Of a DNA stretch of 64,000 bases, positions 1-9,347 are shown one piece after another. The stretch is from Rhynchopus euleeides (Eukaryota; Euglenozoa; Diplonemea; Diplonemida; Diplonemidae), in assembly GCA_963210315.1 (NCBI GenBank), contig OY723271.1, positions 248,001 to 312,000 of the forward strand, given 5' to 3'. Each line of letters opens with the position of its first letter. The stretch's first letter is position 1. Made by a program: the position numbers and the translations under genes. The notes under the pieces are model-generated. The model had not been told where the DNA came from. It saw nothing but the letters and a program-made list of their open reading frames with translations, and did no database searches.

Positions 1-1408
1 CTGCCGGAAGCTGAACGTGCGGATGTGCCGACCGCAGTCGACTCCTCTGCCAGGGATCAGGGACGTGATCCAGCGTTTCCTGGATGCCCGGTATGTGGCC
101 TCTGCAGACCTGCGGAGCTGCTTTTACCAGTTCCCCCTTCACCCTACCATCTCGGAGTTTTTTGGGATGCACCTGGCGGGAGCGAGGGGACCATACGTGC
201 GGGCGGCGATGCGTGTGATGCCCATGGGATGGGCGCATGCCCCGAGCATTGCACAGCGTTCGATGCTGGCCCTTCTCCCTGTGGTGGAGGGGGTCAGCTG
301 GATCGACAACGCGTTCCCCCTGGGGCAGACCCAGGAGGAATGCAACGCGAGGCTGGACTCTTTTCTCTCTCGGTGCAAGGATGTCAAGGCAGAATTGAAG
401 CCTGACATCGAACGCGCCACACAGCGGCTCACCGCCTTGGGGCTGGAGTTCGACCTGCAGCACTCGCGTTTCCGCATGTCGGAGGCGTGGGTCGCGAAGG
501 TGCGCGACTCACATGATATTCGCTGCGCTCTGGCGGGTTCATGCACCCCCCGCCAATTCTTCCGGCTGTGTGGGGCTCTGGTGTGGTACATGCACTCATG
601 CTCCCTTCCCCTGTGTTTCATGAAGGCGATGCTGTCTTTTCTCCGGGGCCTGGGGCGCCGGATCCACAGTGGGGCAGTGCTGTGGGACGCAACTATCGGT
701 GTTCCTGCAGCTACATGCACCGAAACAACGAACGCAATTGCGTCTCTCGTGGAGAATGACTGGCACCGAGCCCCGGAGGCGGCAACCACGGTGGGGTGGT
801 CGGATGCGTCGTCGGGCGCTTGGGCGGCTATCTACGAGGATGCCGGACTTGATACACAGGGTGAACGGGTGTGTTACGGGGTCTTCAGCGACACGGGCAT
901 TCACATTTTTATAAAAGAACTCTTGGCGGCCCTGCAGTGCGTAGCGTTGGCGGCGGTCTCTGACCGCCCGCGAAACGCCGGGTTGCGCCTGATGGTGGAC
1001 AATGCCGCGGTCGTGTCTGCTGTGAACCGTGGCCACTCATCAAATTTCCTTGCAAATGAGTTGTTGTGTCTCCTTTTTTCCCTGGCCCGTGCATCGGACA
1101 TGGCGGTGCACTGCACGTGGGTGTCGACAACCGCTCAGAGGGCGGACGCGTACACCCGCGGGGCGGTCCCCGAACGTGCCGTACCCCCTGCCCTGAACAC
1201 GGCGGTCAGGAATATCAACACGTCTTCCAGAGTCCGCCAGGTGCTGGCGACCATGCGTTAAGAGGATTATTCCCCCCTTCTTCCTTTCTTTTCCTCCCTT
1301 TGGGAGGTCCCTTTGGGATTGGGGTGCGATCAACGAAAAACTTTTTCTCGTTTACCTTTCGTATTTCTTCACGAATGATCCTGCACGACTCCAGCTATAT
1401 TTTCTTCC
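1..1408 (+). mobile_element. DIRS-type retrotransposon, 3' part of a copy that begins outside the window
   Basis: This is the 3' part of a tyrosine-recombinase retrotransposon of the DIRS group. It holds the RT and RNase H region, a short tail and an end block (1324-1406). The end block is repeated near 4342-4425, and its first 18 bases (gtgcgatcaacgaaaaac) also occur at 1536. A second, related copy follows head to tail. The copy is partial in this window. The near-identity of the parts shared with the next copy suggests a fairly young age. Family placement rests on the RT/RNase H type and on the tyrosine recombinase in the neighbour. Confidence 0.8.
17..1261 (+). CDS. DIRS-type reverse transcriptase and RNase H, partial
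   Basis: The product would copy element RNA into DNA and degrade the RNA strand. The reverse transcriptase palm is seen in the YVASADLRSCFYQFPL stretch, in the PMGW motif and in the catalytic-site variant VSWIDNAF. A second domain with VGWSDASSGAWAA and LMVDNAAVVSAVNRGH is the RNase H type found in DIRS and Ngaro elements. The reading frame enters from outside the window, so the start at 17 is only the first in-frame codon. The frame is open to its stop. The protein belongs to the element and is not a host gene. Confidence 0.8.
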   Translation: MRMCRPQSTPLPGIRDVIQRFLDARYVASADLRSCFYQFPLHPTISEFFGMHLAGARGPYVRAAMRVMPMGWAHAPSIAQRSMLALLPVVEGVSWIDNAFPLGQTQEECNARLDSFLSRCKDVKAELKPDIERATQRLTALGLEFDLQHSRFRMSEAWVAKVRDSHDIRCALAGSCTPRQFFRLCGALVWYMHSCSLPLCFMKAMLSFLRGLGRRIHSGAVLWDATIGVPAATCTETTNAIASLVENDWHRAPEAATTVGWSDASSGAWAAIYEDAGLDTQGERVCYGVFSDTGIHIFIKELLAALQCVALAAVSDRPRNAGLRLMVDNAAVVSAVNRGHSSNFLANELLCLLFSLARASDMAVHCTWVSTTAQRADAYTRGAVPERAVPPALNTAVRNINTSSRVRQVLATMR

Positions 1409-1569
1409 AACAAGGTACTTGTCAGGCGGAAATGCAGCGATAGGGGAAGTGCTAGGTGCTTGCCGTCACACACAGTCTTATGCGCCTGCCAATCACACAC
1501 CAACACTTCCGCAGGCAAAATTTTCTGTGTGTGTCGTGCGATCAACGAAAAACCACACACAATCCGAAA

Positions 1570-2802
1570 ATGGCCAAGGACAAAAAGGGAAAGGCGAAGT
1601 CCCCCGCGACCACCACACCCCAGAACAAGCAGGAATCGCTCCCGTCTGACGACGGAAAAGCCGAGGCGGCACCCGTATCCCGGGACGAATTCCGCCGGCT
1701 GATGGAGCGCCTGGAGGGGTTGGAGGCGCAGCGTTCCCTGCCGACTGCAGACGGCGCGCGCCCAGCGGAGGATGCCACGCGTTCCCTGCCCACGGCGGCG
1801 GACGGCGCGGGCGAGACGGACCAGGAGCGGAGTGCCGCGCGTTCCCTGCCCTTCGCGGCGGATGGCGCGGGCCCTCCTGTTTCGCGTTCCCTGCACACAG
1901 CAGACGGCGCGCAGCCGGCAGGGGGTGCCACGCGTTTCCCGCCCTCTGCGGCGGACGGCGCGGGACTGCCCGAGTCGCGTTCCCTGCACACAGCAGACGG
2001 CGCGCAGCTGGCGGGGGGTGCCACGCGTTTCCCGTGTTTTGCAGCGGACGGCGCGGGACCCTCTGTATCGCGTTCCCGACGCACAGCGGCTGACGCCCGG
2101 ATGATCAGGGATGGTACCACGCGTTTCCTGCCTTCTACGGCAGACGGCGCGGGTCCCCCTGCACAGCCATGCGCGCGACACCTGCCCACGGCAGACGGTG
2201 CCGGGTTTGCCTCTGACAGCGACTACCACCGGGTGGATTTTCCCCCGCGCCACCGCCGCGCGCGATCCCGATCCGCGGACTCGAGCACCGACAGCTCGTC
2301 TGCTGCCCCTTTTGCGGGCCGGGACCCGCTGGACCCCGCAACCTGGGGGAACGTGCCGGACGACCTCCGGCCCGGCATCATGACGGACCTCCACGCGAGA
2401 TTTGCCCCCCTGAGGGCGGACGCGGGGGCCGCAGGACACGAAGCCGCGGCCCACCTGCGCACGCTGCACGCGATCGCTGCCGCGGTCGGCCCGAGCGGAA
2501 GCGCCGCCGACCGAGCTCTGGTGGAGATCGGTCGGAGCACCATCGGGCGGTGCATGGTGCTGGATCGGCTGCAGGCGGGCGACGCAACCGGAGCCGCCGC
2601 ACTCTCCGCCGAACTCTTCGGGACCCAGCACACCCCGCACTACCTGAGGAGCGCGTCAAAGCGCGCCGACAGGGCCTCAGGGTGGCGGCGGAAGCGGGAG
2701 AACCCCGACCAGGGGGGCCGGCCGAACACCCCACGCGAGCCCTCCAAGAGGGGGGGGCGCAAGCACAGGCTTTCCGGGGACAAGCCGAGGCGTTTTCGCT
2801 GA
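1570..2802 (+). CDS. gag-like protein of the DIRS-type element
   Basis: The first ATG after the leader block starts a Lys-rich N-terminus. A low-complexity region follows, made of about ten degenerate repeats built on the motif RSLPTADGA (roughly 45-60 bases per unit, about 1730-2200). A more ordinary helical region then begins near residue 250. DIRS elements carry such a first frame, whose product is thought to package the element RNA. No zinc knuckle is visible. The 3' end overlaps the recombinase frame, as is usual for the family. Assignment is by position, since gag-like sequences evolve too fast to recognise by motif. Confidence 0.6.
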   Translation: MAKDKKGKAKSPATTTPQNKQESLPSDDGKAEAAPVSRDEFRRLMERLEGLEAQRSLPTADGARPAEDATRSLPTAADGAGETDQERSAARSLPFAADGAGPPVSRSLHTADGAQPAGGATRFPPSAADGAGLPESRSLHTADGAQLAGGATRFPCFAADGAGPSVSRSRRTAADARMIRDGTTRFLPSTADGAGPPAQPCARHLPTADGAGFASDSDYHRVDFPPRHRRARSRSADSSTDSSSAAPFAGRDPLDPATWGNVPDDLRPGIMTDLHARFAPLRADAGAAGHEAAAHLRTLHAIAAAVGPSGSAADRALVEIGRSTIGRCMVLDRLQAGDATGAAALSAELFGTQHTPHYLRSASKRADRASGWRRKRENPDQGGRPNTPREPSKRGGRKHRLSGDKPRRFR

Positions 2803-3758
2803 GCCCATACTCTTTCATCCAGGAGGGCACCGGGCAGCCCCGTCGGGGGCGTCCCCCACAGCAGGAGCCACCACTCACGGACTCGGAGGTCCTGGAAGTG
2901 CTGGAGGCGGGGAGGGGGTGGATCCGGGGGTCTCTCGCAGACACCACGTGGTCCCAACAGGCCAGTGTGGTGCGCCGCCTGCAGCAGTTCCAGGAGCATT
3001 GGAACAGTGCGACGGGCGTGACCCTCCCCCCCGCCCAGGCCAGCGTACTCTGGGTGTCCCGCCTCCTGCTAAAGGGCAAGGTGACCCCAGCCTCCGCCCT
3101 GCAATACACCGTGCTGATCCGGGGGTGGCTCAAACGGGCGGCCATCCCCCACGACAAACAGGTGCTCGCGGACTTCTCCCGCAGCTTGCTTCGCAAGGGG
3201 GCGAAGCAGCCTGTGCGGCAGGCGCACCCAGCGACATCCCGCGACATCGCGCGGGCGTGCTCCATCACCACAGACCCTCTCCTGCGCCTGATGATACTCG
3301 TCGCGTGGTACAGCGCGGCGCGCTACGCCGACGTCGCCACCCTCACCCCCGGTCGTATCGATTTTTTCCCCGCCTACATCTCCCTGAACTGGGCGGGGAC
3401 GAAGTCCGATCCCTTTGCGGAAGGTTGCGTCACCGCAATCGCCCTCAGCGGAGAGGACCGGGCGTACCTGGAGCGCCTCTGCATGGCGCATGGCGGGGAC
3501 GAGCAACTCTTCGGCTTCTCGCGCGATCAGTTCGCGAGGGCTTTACAAGCGGCGAATCCGCTGCTGACGGCTCACTCCGTCCGCCGAGGTGCACTGCAGG
3601 AGCTGCTGGATCGAGGCTACTCGGCGACGGAGATCCTCCTCGTGAGCCGCCACAAGTCGTTGTCATCCCTGTTTCACTACCTGCCCCAGAGCAGGACGGA
3701 GCAGGTGCGGACGACGGCGGACATGTCGCAAACCCTGGCCCAAGGCCTTTCCCTCTAA
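2550..3758 (+). CDS. tyrosine recombinase of the DIRS-type element
   Basis: This enzyme integrates the circular DNA intermediate without target duplication. The C-terminal half shows the tyrosine-recombinase layout: a first catalytic Arg in the AWYSAARYADVATL region, the box HSVRRGALQELLDRG (His-x-x-Arg), a second His in SRHKSLSS and a nucleophile candidate Tyr in LFHYLP. The N-terminal part (from about 2870) resembles the SAM-like core-binding domain. The frame overlaps the end of the gag-like frame, and its true start is not clear. Confidence 0.8.
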   Translation: MHGAGSAAGGRRNRSRRTLRRTLRDPAHPALPEERVKARRQGLRVAAEAGEPRPGGPAEHPTRALQEGGAQAQAFRGQAEAFSLSPYSFIQEGTGQPRRGRPPQQEPPLTDSEVLEVLEAGRGWIRGSLADTTWSQQASVVRRLQQFQEHWNSATGVTLPPAQASVLWVSRLLLKGKVTPASALQYTVLIRGWLKRAAIPHDKQVLADFSRSLLRKGAKQPVRQAHPATSRDIARACSITTDPLLRLMILVAWYSAARYADVATLTPGRIDFFPAYISLNWAGTKSDPFAEGCVTAIALSGEDRAYLERLCMAHGGDEQLFGFSRDQFARALQAANPLLTAHSVRRGALQELLDRGYSATEILLVSRHKSLSSLFHYLPQSRTEQVRTTADMSQTLAQGLSL

Positions 3759-3924
3759 ACCCTGCTTTCCCTCCTTCTTTTTCCAAGATCCTGGCGCCGC
3801 CCGCGGCGACATACGCCCCTGAGCCGACAGGCGATGGCAGGTTCGACGGACGCCCGGACGTGGTTTCTGGGTACGGCGATGTGGGTCTTTTTTCCGGAGA
3901 GGGACGGCTGGCTCCGACGAGCCG

Positions 3925-4449
3925 TTGGCGCCGATATCGATCAGCCGGATTCGGCTGGAGGTGCTGGCGAATATGGATCCGTCGGGCGAGCTGCGTGAGA
4001 CGCTTGCCCTGATCCGGGACCCCGCTATTTTTCTATCTGCTTTCCTGGAGCCGGACCCGGTGAGACGAATCCACCGGGACAGTGCAGCCCGTCGCTGCGT
4101 TTCGAGGCACATGCTAGGGCACCTGGACAGTCTTCTGCAATACGAGGTGGTGTCCATCGCCATCCCCCCGCTGGTTGCCATGCCCGCTTTCGTGGTGAGC
4201 AAGCCCTCCGGCGGGTCGCGGTTCATCCTGGACTGCCGGAAGCTGAACGTGCGGATGTGCCGACCGCAGTCGACTCCTCTGCCAGGGATCAGGGACGTGA
4301 TCCAGCGTTTCCTGGATGCCCGGTATGTGGCCTCTGCAGGCGTGCGATCAACGAAAAACTTTTTCTCGTTTACCTTTCGTATTTCTTCACGAATGATCCT
4401 GCACGACTCCAGCTATATTTTGAGCCCACGTGTGTCAAGGCTGTGTTGA
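3925..4449 (+). pseudogene. beginning of the RT frame of the second DIRS-type copy
   Basis: This frame contains the N-terminal region that precedes the RT palm, including VVSKPSGGSRFILDCRKLN. The same start of the palm is seen in the copy at the window's left edge. Only this beginning is present and the frame ends in the element's terminal block, so the copy cannot encode a whole polymerase. It is a fossil. Confidence 0.75.
4342..4425 (+). repeat. terminal repeat block of the DIRS-type element
   Basis: The block of about 84 bases starting gtgcgatcaacgaaaaac is nearly identical to 1324-1406. Its first 18 bases also open the interior of the second copy at 1536-1553. Three partial occurrences arranged this way are what split direct repeats of DIRS-group elements look like. 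Confidence 0.7.
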
Positions 4450-4569
4450 GGCCATGTGAAGTGCCATTGAAGGTGCAAATCCTAAAGCTTCAGTTGGACG
4501 ATTTCCTTCGCTACTCCGCGACATCGCTATGATGCATCGCTCGTAACTCGTAATAAAAATATGTGTGTG

Positions 4570-4622
4570 GCGTGATCATGTAGGGGTTCTGTGCCAGTAC
4601 CGAGGGGTTTCCATGATCACGC
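4570..4622. repeat. 11-base inverted repeat (hairpin)
   Basis: gcgtgatcatg at 4570-4580 is matched by its complement catgatcacgc at 4612-4622, with a 31-base spacer. Confidence 0.6.
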
Positions 4623-4746
4623 CAGTGTGTGGAATAAAAAACAATTCGGTGTCGATTTGCATTGTATCTTGGTAGGGCAGACGCGCATCAGATGCACCGG
4701 GTGTGTGAGAGCAGAGGCGACGTCGTGTCCGACGAACAGCACTCTT

Positions 4747-4859
4747 AGGGGGCCCTCGCTACCAGTCACAGCTCGCCAGTCAGCGAGGGGAAGTGGGGCT
4801 ACTGCTCACTTCTTCTCACTCTGTCCAGACTCAGTCACATCTGGTAGCGAGGGCCCCCT
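4747..4859. repeat. 19-base perfect inverted repeat
   Basis: agggggccctcgctaccag at 4747-4765 is matched exactly by its reverse complement at 4841-4859, with a 75-base spacer. No target duplication is visible at the outside. It could be a hairpin signal or a tiny transposon remnant. Confidence 0.65.
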
Positions 4860-5378
4860 TATACAGACGATTCTTTGTGTGTTCGACAGTATCTACGGAA
4901 AGGATTTCACTGCGAAGAAGCAAACAAAACAAGATGAGAGAGAGAGAGAGGCACGCATAAAGAGAGGCGGGGCGTCGCAGTAGCTTTTTTTTGCAGTTCC
5001 CTCTTGCACTGCCACGCCAGGCACACTTCAAAACATCCGGCCCGAAACATTCCCTGTGCAGCGCCAAGGCATATACACGGGGTGAAAAAGTCACCCTCAA
5101 CAAGGCTCTCATTTCAGCGGCTGAAAAGGGGTAATTCAGCGATTGCACCTTCAGCCACCTCCAGTGCAGTGTACCTCTGCCCCACCTCAAGTATACCCGA
5201 AACTTAGACACACATGGGTAGCGTTTCGGAACGTGGGAAATGGTGGCCGGTGGGATGCAACTTTAGGGTGCGACTGAAAGCATGCGAAATTGGCTGAAAA
5301 CTGATTCATCCGCTGAAATTAGAGCCTTGCCATCATAACAACGACATCCTGCAGGTACACAATACTGGCTGCAAGGAA

Positions 5379-5892
5379 CATGGTTTGACATAAGACTTAC
5401 TTATTTTTACGCTTATTCCGTAAGATTTGTAAGTCTTATAAGACTTACGGAAATCTTACGGAAATCTTATAAGACTTATAAGAATCTTACGGATTCTTAT
5501 AAGTCTTATAAGAATCTTACGGATTCTTATCAGGCTTACGGAAAATCTTATAAGATTTTTTTATCTTACCAAAAATCTTATAAGACTTACAAATCGTATC
5601 GGAAAAATCCGTAAGTCTTATAAGACTTACGGAAAATCTTATAAGTCTTATAAGATTTTCCGCAAGTCTTATAAGACTTATCGGATTTCTGGCAAGAATT
5701 TTCCGGAATCTTACAAGAATCTTATGAGATTTTCCCAAAATCTTATAAGACTTTCTCAGATTCTTACAAGTCTTATAAGATTTGACGGCTTATCGTAAGA
5801 ATTCTTGGCTTTTTTTCGTAAGTGTTCGGAGCCAATAAGCGTAAGAATCCATAAGAATCCAACAAGATTCTTAAGCGGCTTGTCAAACCATG
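5379..5892. mobile_element. AT-rich MITE with 12-base terminal inverted repeats
   Basis: Perfect terminal inverted repeats catggtttgaca (5379-5390) and tgtcaaaccatg (5881-5892) enclose 490 bases built from degenerate, mostly self-complementary units around cttataagacttac. The copy is bounded exactly by the direct repeat aaggaa (5373-5378 and 5893-5898), a 6-base target duplication. It has no coding capacity. Its composition is strikingly AT-rich against the GC-rich surroundings. The ends align with the termini of the hAT-like element at 18705-23002 (CA[CT]GG[AT]..TGAC[GA]TA), which has the same duplication length, so a relative of that element could have mobilised it. Confidence 0.8.
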
Positions 5893-5898
5893 AAGGAA

Positions 5899-6314
5899 CC
5901 CCTGCCAAATACCCGTTCTAGCGGGCACATGATGTCATGTGGGCATCCGATAAAGGTAGGTTTGCCGTGCAACCTTCTGGCCACCTACACGTTGGAGAGT
6001 GGAGCGGACCGAACATTGCTCCCGACTGCGACCTTTGCGTCTGAACACTTTCCGTGAGCACGGCGCGTTTGTCACAGAAAAAGGAAAGGTTGTTCGGTTC
6101 CAAACTTTGGTGGGGAGGTCCCAGAAAGCTTGGGTTGGGGTTGCGGGGTTGCTACCCAACCAACCTCCATCGGATGCCCTAAACCACGTGTGAGCAGCTG
6201 GGCTTCAGGATTCGCATACAATGTAGGTCCTGGCCATCTCGCAAGCCGTGTGCGGTATGATCCGGGATCCCTACCTGCAGAAGGCTGAGTGCGCAACACC
6301 GCAATAACCGCGGG
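5899..6314. other. 3' flank of lectin-receptor copy 1, no gene seen
   Basis: The stretch holds no recognisable gene. From about 6192 it is nearly identical to the 3' flank of copy 2 (from about 10107). Confidence 0.5.
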
Positions 6315-8663
6315 CTACAAGCCCGCAAAAACGGGTGAACACCCACTTTGCGGGGATGCCACTCCGGATAGCGGACGTGCAGCCCCAACCTTCAGGGGCA
6401 CCAACCCCGACAGGTGGGGGTTGCTGCCCCCTGGAGAACTGACCTCGACAACGCCCTCTCGGCAGGCTGGCGGCGGTAGTGCGAGGAACGAAGTGTGTGT
6501 CGACAGTGGGTGGCTCATGCCCGACGCGAAGCTGCGTAGGCCCTCTCTGCCACCGCGGGGCAGGACTACCGGGCTGCTGCAGACAGTGTCGCTGTCCGAC
6601 AGCACACTCCGGCTGGCAGCGGGGAAGGGGAGCCTGTGTCCCAGGTCGCTGTGTGCATCGCCGTGCGTAGGGCTGTTGCGTCTGTGCCACTTGGGCTCCG
6701 CTTCGTGGACGGCTGCCTGGCGCTGCAAGACGTCTGCCTGGAGGCAGGCACGCCGCCTGCTGAAGTGCACAAAAGCGTCGCTTCCGACATCGAGCACCAG
6801 CCTGACGATGACGAGCACCTCACAGATCTTCAGCAGATGCCACACCGCGAGTGTGTCGGTGTACAGGCCGTACGCAGCACAGAACATCGCACACGCCTGC
6901 ATAAACAGCAGCAACACGTCGAGGGCAGTCACACGCACCCTTGCGTGCGGCCGCACCTGCACCTCCAGCACCATCAGCCCCACGAAGACCAGTCCCAGTG
7001 CAATGTGGATGTGCCCGCAGTCGGTCCTGGACTTCGGGATGAGGCCGCGGATTGCAGACACCGCAAGGCTTGCTGCCAGCTCGACCACCATGTACCACGC
7101 ACAGTCCTGCCGGTACATGCGGGTGAGGGAAGCAAACCGCTCCACCCACATCACGTGCTGAGACGTGTTGACCCACTCGCCCGGCCCCACCAGCACACGC
7201 AGGAAGGCACTGCGCCCCACAGCACGTGCGTACACCGCCTGCTGAGGCACAGCGCGCAGCACAGTGCGTGCAGCAGCCAGGGGCAGCCCCACGCACAGCA
7301 GAAGGGTGAACAGGCTGAAGAAGACGTGCCACTGCTGGTATGAGTCTAACAGCACGGTCATGGCAGCGTACGTCATGCCCTGGTAGAAGAACAGGAACAG
7401 GAAGAGCGGGACGGAGGGCAGTGCCAGGTAGCCCTGCATGTCGTACAGCTGTGAGCCGGGGTGCAGCCGCTGCACAGCCTTCAGCACCACCCACGCGACC
7501 AGGCACACCCCGACGCTGATCAGCGTGTTGCCCACAAGAGCGCCTGCATACTCGCTCCCGTCGATCTTCCACCGTGTGATGTGCAGCAGAGGGGGCAGCG
7601 TGCGTTCGCACCCGAAGCCAAGCATCGCAAGCCGGAGGGAGGCAGGGCCGGATATGGCGCCCGAAGCAAGCACAACGATGGACGGGGTGTCCTCGAAGGC
7701 AGCCCTCTCGACCCTTCGGGGCACAGGGTCGGGGTGGCGTGCGACAGGCACGACAGACGCCAGTGCCTGCAGTTCCGGTGCCTGCGTCTGCAGCGGTGCT
7801 GTTGCTGGCACCAGTGTCTGAGGTGCAGGTGGTGAAGGCGGCGTCTGTGCTGCAGGCGGAGGTGATACAGGCGCCAGTGTCTCGGTTGTTGCAGCAGGCG
7901 TTGCAGGTCTTGGAGTTGGTGCAATAGGTGGCGCAGGTGTTGCAGGGGCTGATATTCGAGGCTGAGGCGTCGGTGGTGCCACACTGGTCGGTGTTGCGCC
8001 TGTTGCAGGTGCATTTGTGTCAACAGTCTGAGATGCACCCGTCGGATGTGGCACTGAGGGAGGTGCAAGTGTTGGGGGCGGCAGTGACACAGGAGGTGCA
8101 ACTGTGGTTGGTGCAGCTGTGGCGGGTGCGCTCGTCGGAGGTGACACTGTCGGCGGTACCACTGTTGCAGGTACTGGCGTTACGGGGGCGGGCGTCGATA
8201 ATGGGAAGATGAGAGTCTGCACCGCAGTGGAGTCGAGGGTGGCTGTAAACATAGTTGCACCTGCATTGTTGGTCACAGTGACGGTCGCACCAATGAGCCG
8301 CTCTTCACAGCACTTTGCCCTGTTATACACGACTGCACTCGCCAGCTCCACATCCACCCCGAAGTCGATCTCCCAGAAAGCACCGCCTCCGCGGGAGTGA
8401 TAGTAGGGATCGGGGTTCCCGCGATTGGCAAGCACTCCGTCCAGCGCGGCTTCACACACAGCCGTCCCCCGATTCCGCCAAGTGTACCCCAGGGTTGCAG
8501 TGCACGCCGTGCCTGGTGCGATGTTCGTCCCAACCAAGTCGTATGCTGCAAACTGTGAAAAATGCAACGGTTGTGCCGGCACCGACACGATACGGATCTT
8601 CCGCACTGTCAGGGCATCTGAACCGCCTGCCGCCACAAGCAACGCCGCGACAACGCGGAACAT
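6315..8663 (-). CDS. lectin-headed seven-transmembrane protein, array copy 1
   Basis: The product is predicted to sit at the cell surface. Start 8663 was chosen because it opens a good signal peptide (MFRVVAALLVAAGG, 15-18 residues). Residues 20-155 form a fucolectin/F5-8-type C domain with WEIDFGVDVELASAVVYNR followed by a CCEERL motif, typical of fucose-binding FTP domains. Residues 155-300 are a Thr/Pro-rich, probably O-glycosylated stalk of A/S-P-P-T repeats. A conserved juxtamembrane region (320-370, GFGCERTLPPLLH) precedes seven hydrophobic segments (about 372-396, 412-438, 445-467, 521-540, 550-569, 578-602, 606-627) and a 150-residue polar tail. The layout resembles adhesion receptors, but no known receptor signature is visible and the function is unknown. 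The frame stays open 82 codons upstream through a Cys-rich stretch. Four tandem paralogues exist in the window. Confidence 0.8.
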   Translation of the reverse strand: MFRVVAALLVAAGGSDALTVRKIRIVSVPAQPLHFSQFAAYDLVGTNIAPGTACTATLGYTWRNRGTAVCEAALDGVLANRGNPDPYYHSRGGGAFWEIDFGVDVELASAVVYNRAKCCEERLIGATVTVTNNAGATMFTATLDSTAVQTLIFPLSTPAPVTPVPATVVPPTVSPPTSAPATAAPTTVAPPVSLPPPTLAPPSVPHPTGASQTVDTNAPATGATPTSVAPPTPQPRISAPATPAPPIAPTPRPATPAATTETLAPVSPPPAAQTPPSPPAPQTLVPATAPLQTQAPELQALASVVPVARHPDPVPRRVERAAFEDTPSIVVLASGAISGPASLRLAMLGFGCERTLPPLLHITRWKIDGSEYAGALVGNTLISVGVCLVAWVVLKAVQRLHPGSQLYDMQGYLALPSVPLFLFLFFYQGMTYAAMTVLLDSYQQWHVFFSLFTLLLCVGLPLAAARTVLRAVPQQAVYARAVGRSAFLRVLVGPGEWVNTSQHVMWVERFASLTRMYRQDCAWYMVVELAASLAVSAIRGLIPKSRTDCGHIHIALGLVFVGLMVLEVQVRPHARVRVTALDVLLLFMQACAMFCAAYGLYTDTLAVWHLLKICEVLVIVRLVLDVGSDAFVHFSRRRACLQADVLQRQAAVHEAEPKWHRRNSPTHGDAHSDLGHRLPFPAASRSVLSDSDTVCSSPVVLPRGGREGLRSFASGMSHPLSTHTSFLALPPPACREGVVEVSSPGGSNPHLSGLVPLKVGAARPLSGVASPQSGCSPVFAGL

Positions 8664-9347
8664 GTGTCGCCCAGTGCTGAGGTGGAGAAGGGGCAACAGC
8701 TGCTGCCACGGCAGACAGCAGCACCTGCATGTGGTGGTGCACACAACACACAGGCAACATGGCTCCCACACCTGCTGCTTGCAACAAGCCACACAGGCAC
8801 ACAGACACGCGAGGCAAACCACGCAAAGTTGGAACTGGAGCACCTTGGGGCACACGGCAGCAGCACACGCTTCTCTCGTCTCAATCTGCAACGCATGCAT
8901 GGCATGCAAACAAAATCAAGATGTGCGGAACAACGCACCTCGGTGCAGATGTACATTGAATGCTGGTCGGGCAGATGAGCACCAGATGCAGGGTGACTGA
9001 GATAGGGGCGGGCAAGCGTCAGATACACTTGAGAAGCCCAAGGGGTCTTCGCTACGGGGTGATCGTGAGTGCATTTTGGTGCATTTCCTAAGGAAACTAG
9101 GTGAAAACTGACGAAGAATAACGAAGCATAATGACCAGCGAAGACCCCCGAAAAGGAAGAGGTCAATGTGTGGATCAGTGTCAGCAGAGCCAAACGGCAC
9201 TTTCATTTGAAATTTTTCCACAAACGGCGTGCAAAACAACAGTACTACTGCCGCGTTTCGTACAGGTTCTCCCATAGCTGTGCATAGATCGTGCATCACT
9301 GAACGTAAAACTGCCGATCGCGAAGACTCCCTAGCGTCGACAGGGCC
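8664..9347. other. 5' flank of lectin-receptor copy 1
   Basis: The first 250 bases upstream of the start are almost identical in all four copies and keep the receptor frame open, coding a Cys-rich peptide. They may be 5' UTR, promoter or an N-terminal extension. From about 9150 the sequence matches the copy 3 flank at 18430-18520. No separate gene is seen. Confidence 0.5.

Larger units (their letters stand above)
1409..4426 (+). mobile_element. DIRS-type retrotransposon, second copy, broken
   Basis: This second copy lies directly downstream of the first in the same orientation. Its parts in order are a leader with the short terminal block at 1536, a gag-like frame, a tyrosine recombinase, the beginning of the RT frame, and the end block at 4342-4425. 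The element is broken, with at least one large break, and most of the RT/RNase H part is absent. It ends in the same terminal block as the first copy. Head-to-tail copies fit the circular intermediates known for DIRS elements, but unequal recombination would give the same layout. Confidence 0.75.
4427..5378. other. intergenic stretch, diverged flank of the lectin-receptor array
   Basis: No gene is seen. Two blocks recur elsewhere. The gcagacgcgcatcagatgca block and the aacaagatgagagag...gaggcacgc block (about 4670-5000) match 18170-18400, which is the 5' flank of receptor copy 3. This suggests the relic of a fifth array unit. Two perfect inverted repeats lie inside and are listed separately. 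Confidence 0.5.

Noticed and set aside
7461-8400. Plus-strand frames opposite the receptor genes rich in Gly-Gly-x-x-V or Gln-Val
   Set aside because: They are complements of the A-P-P-T repeat codons, with no independent start context or domain.
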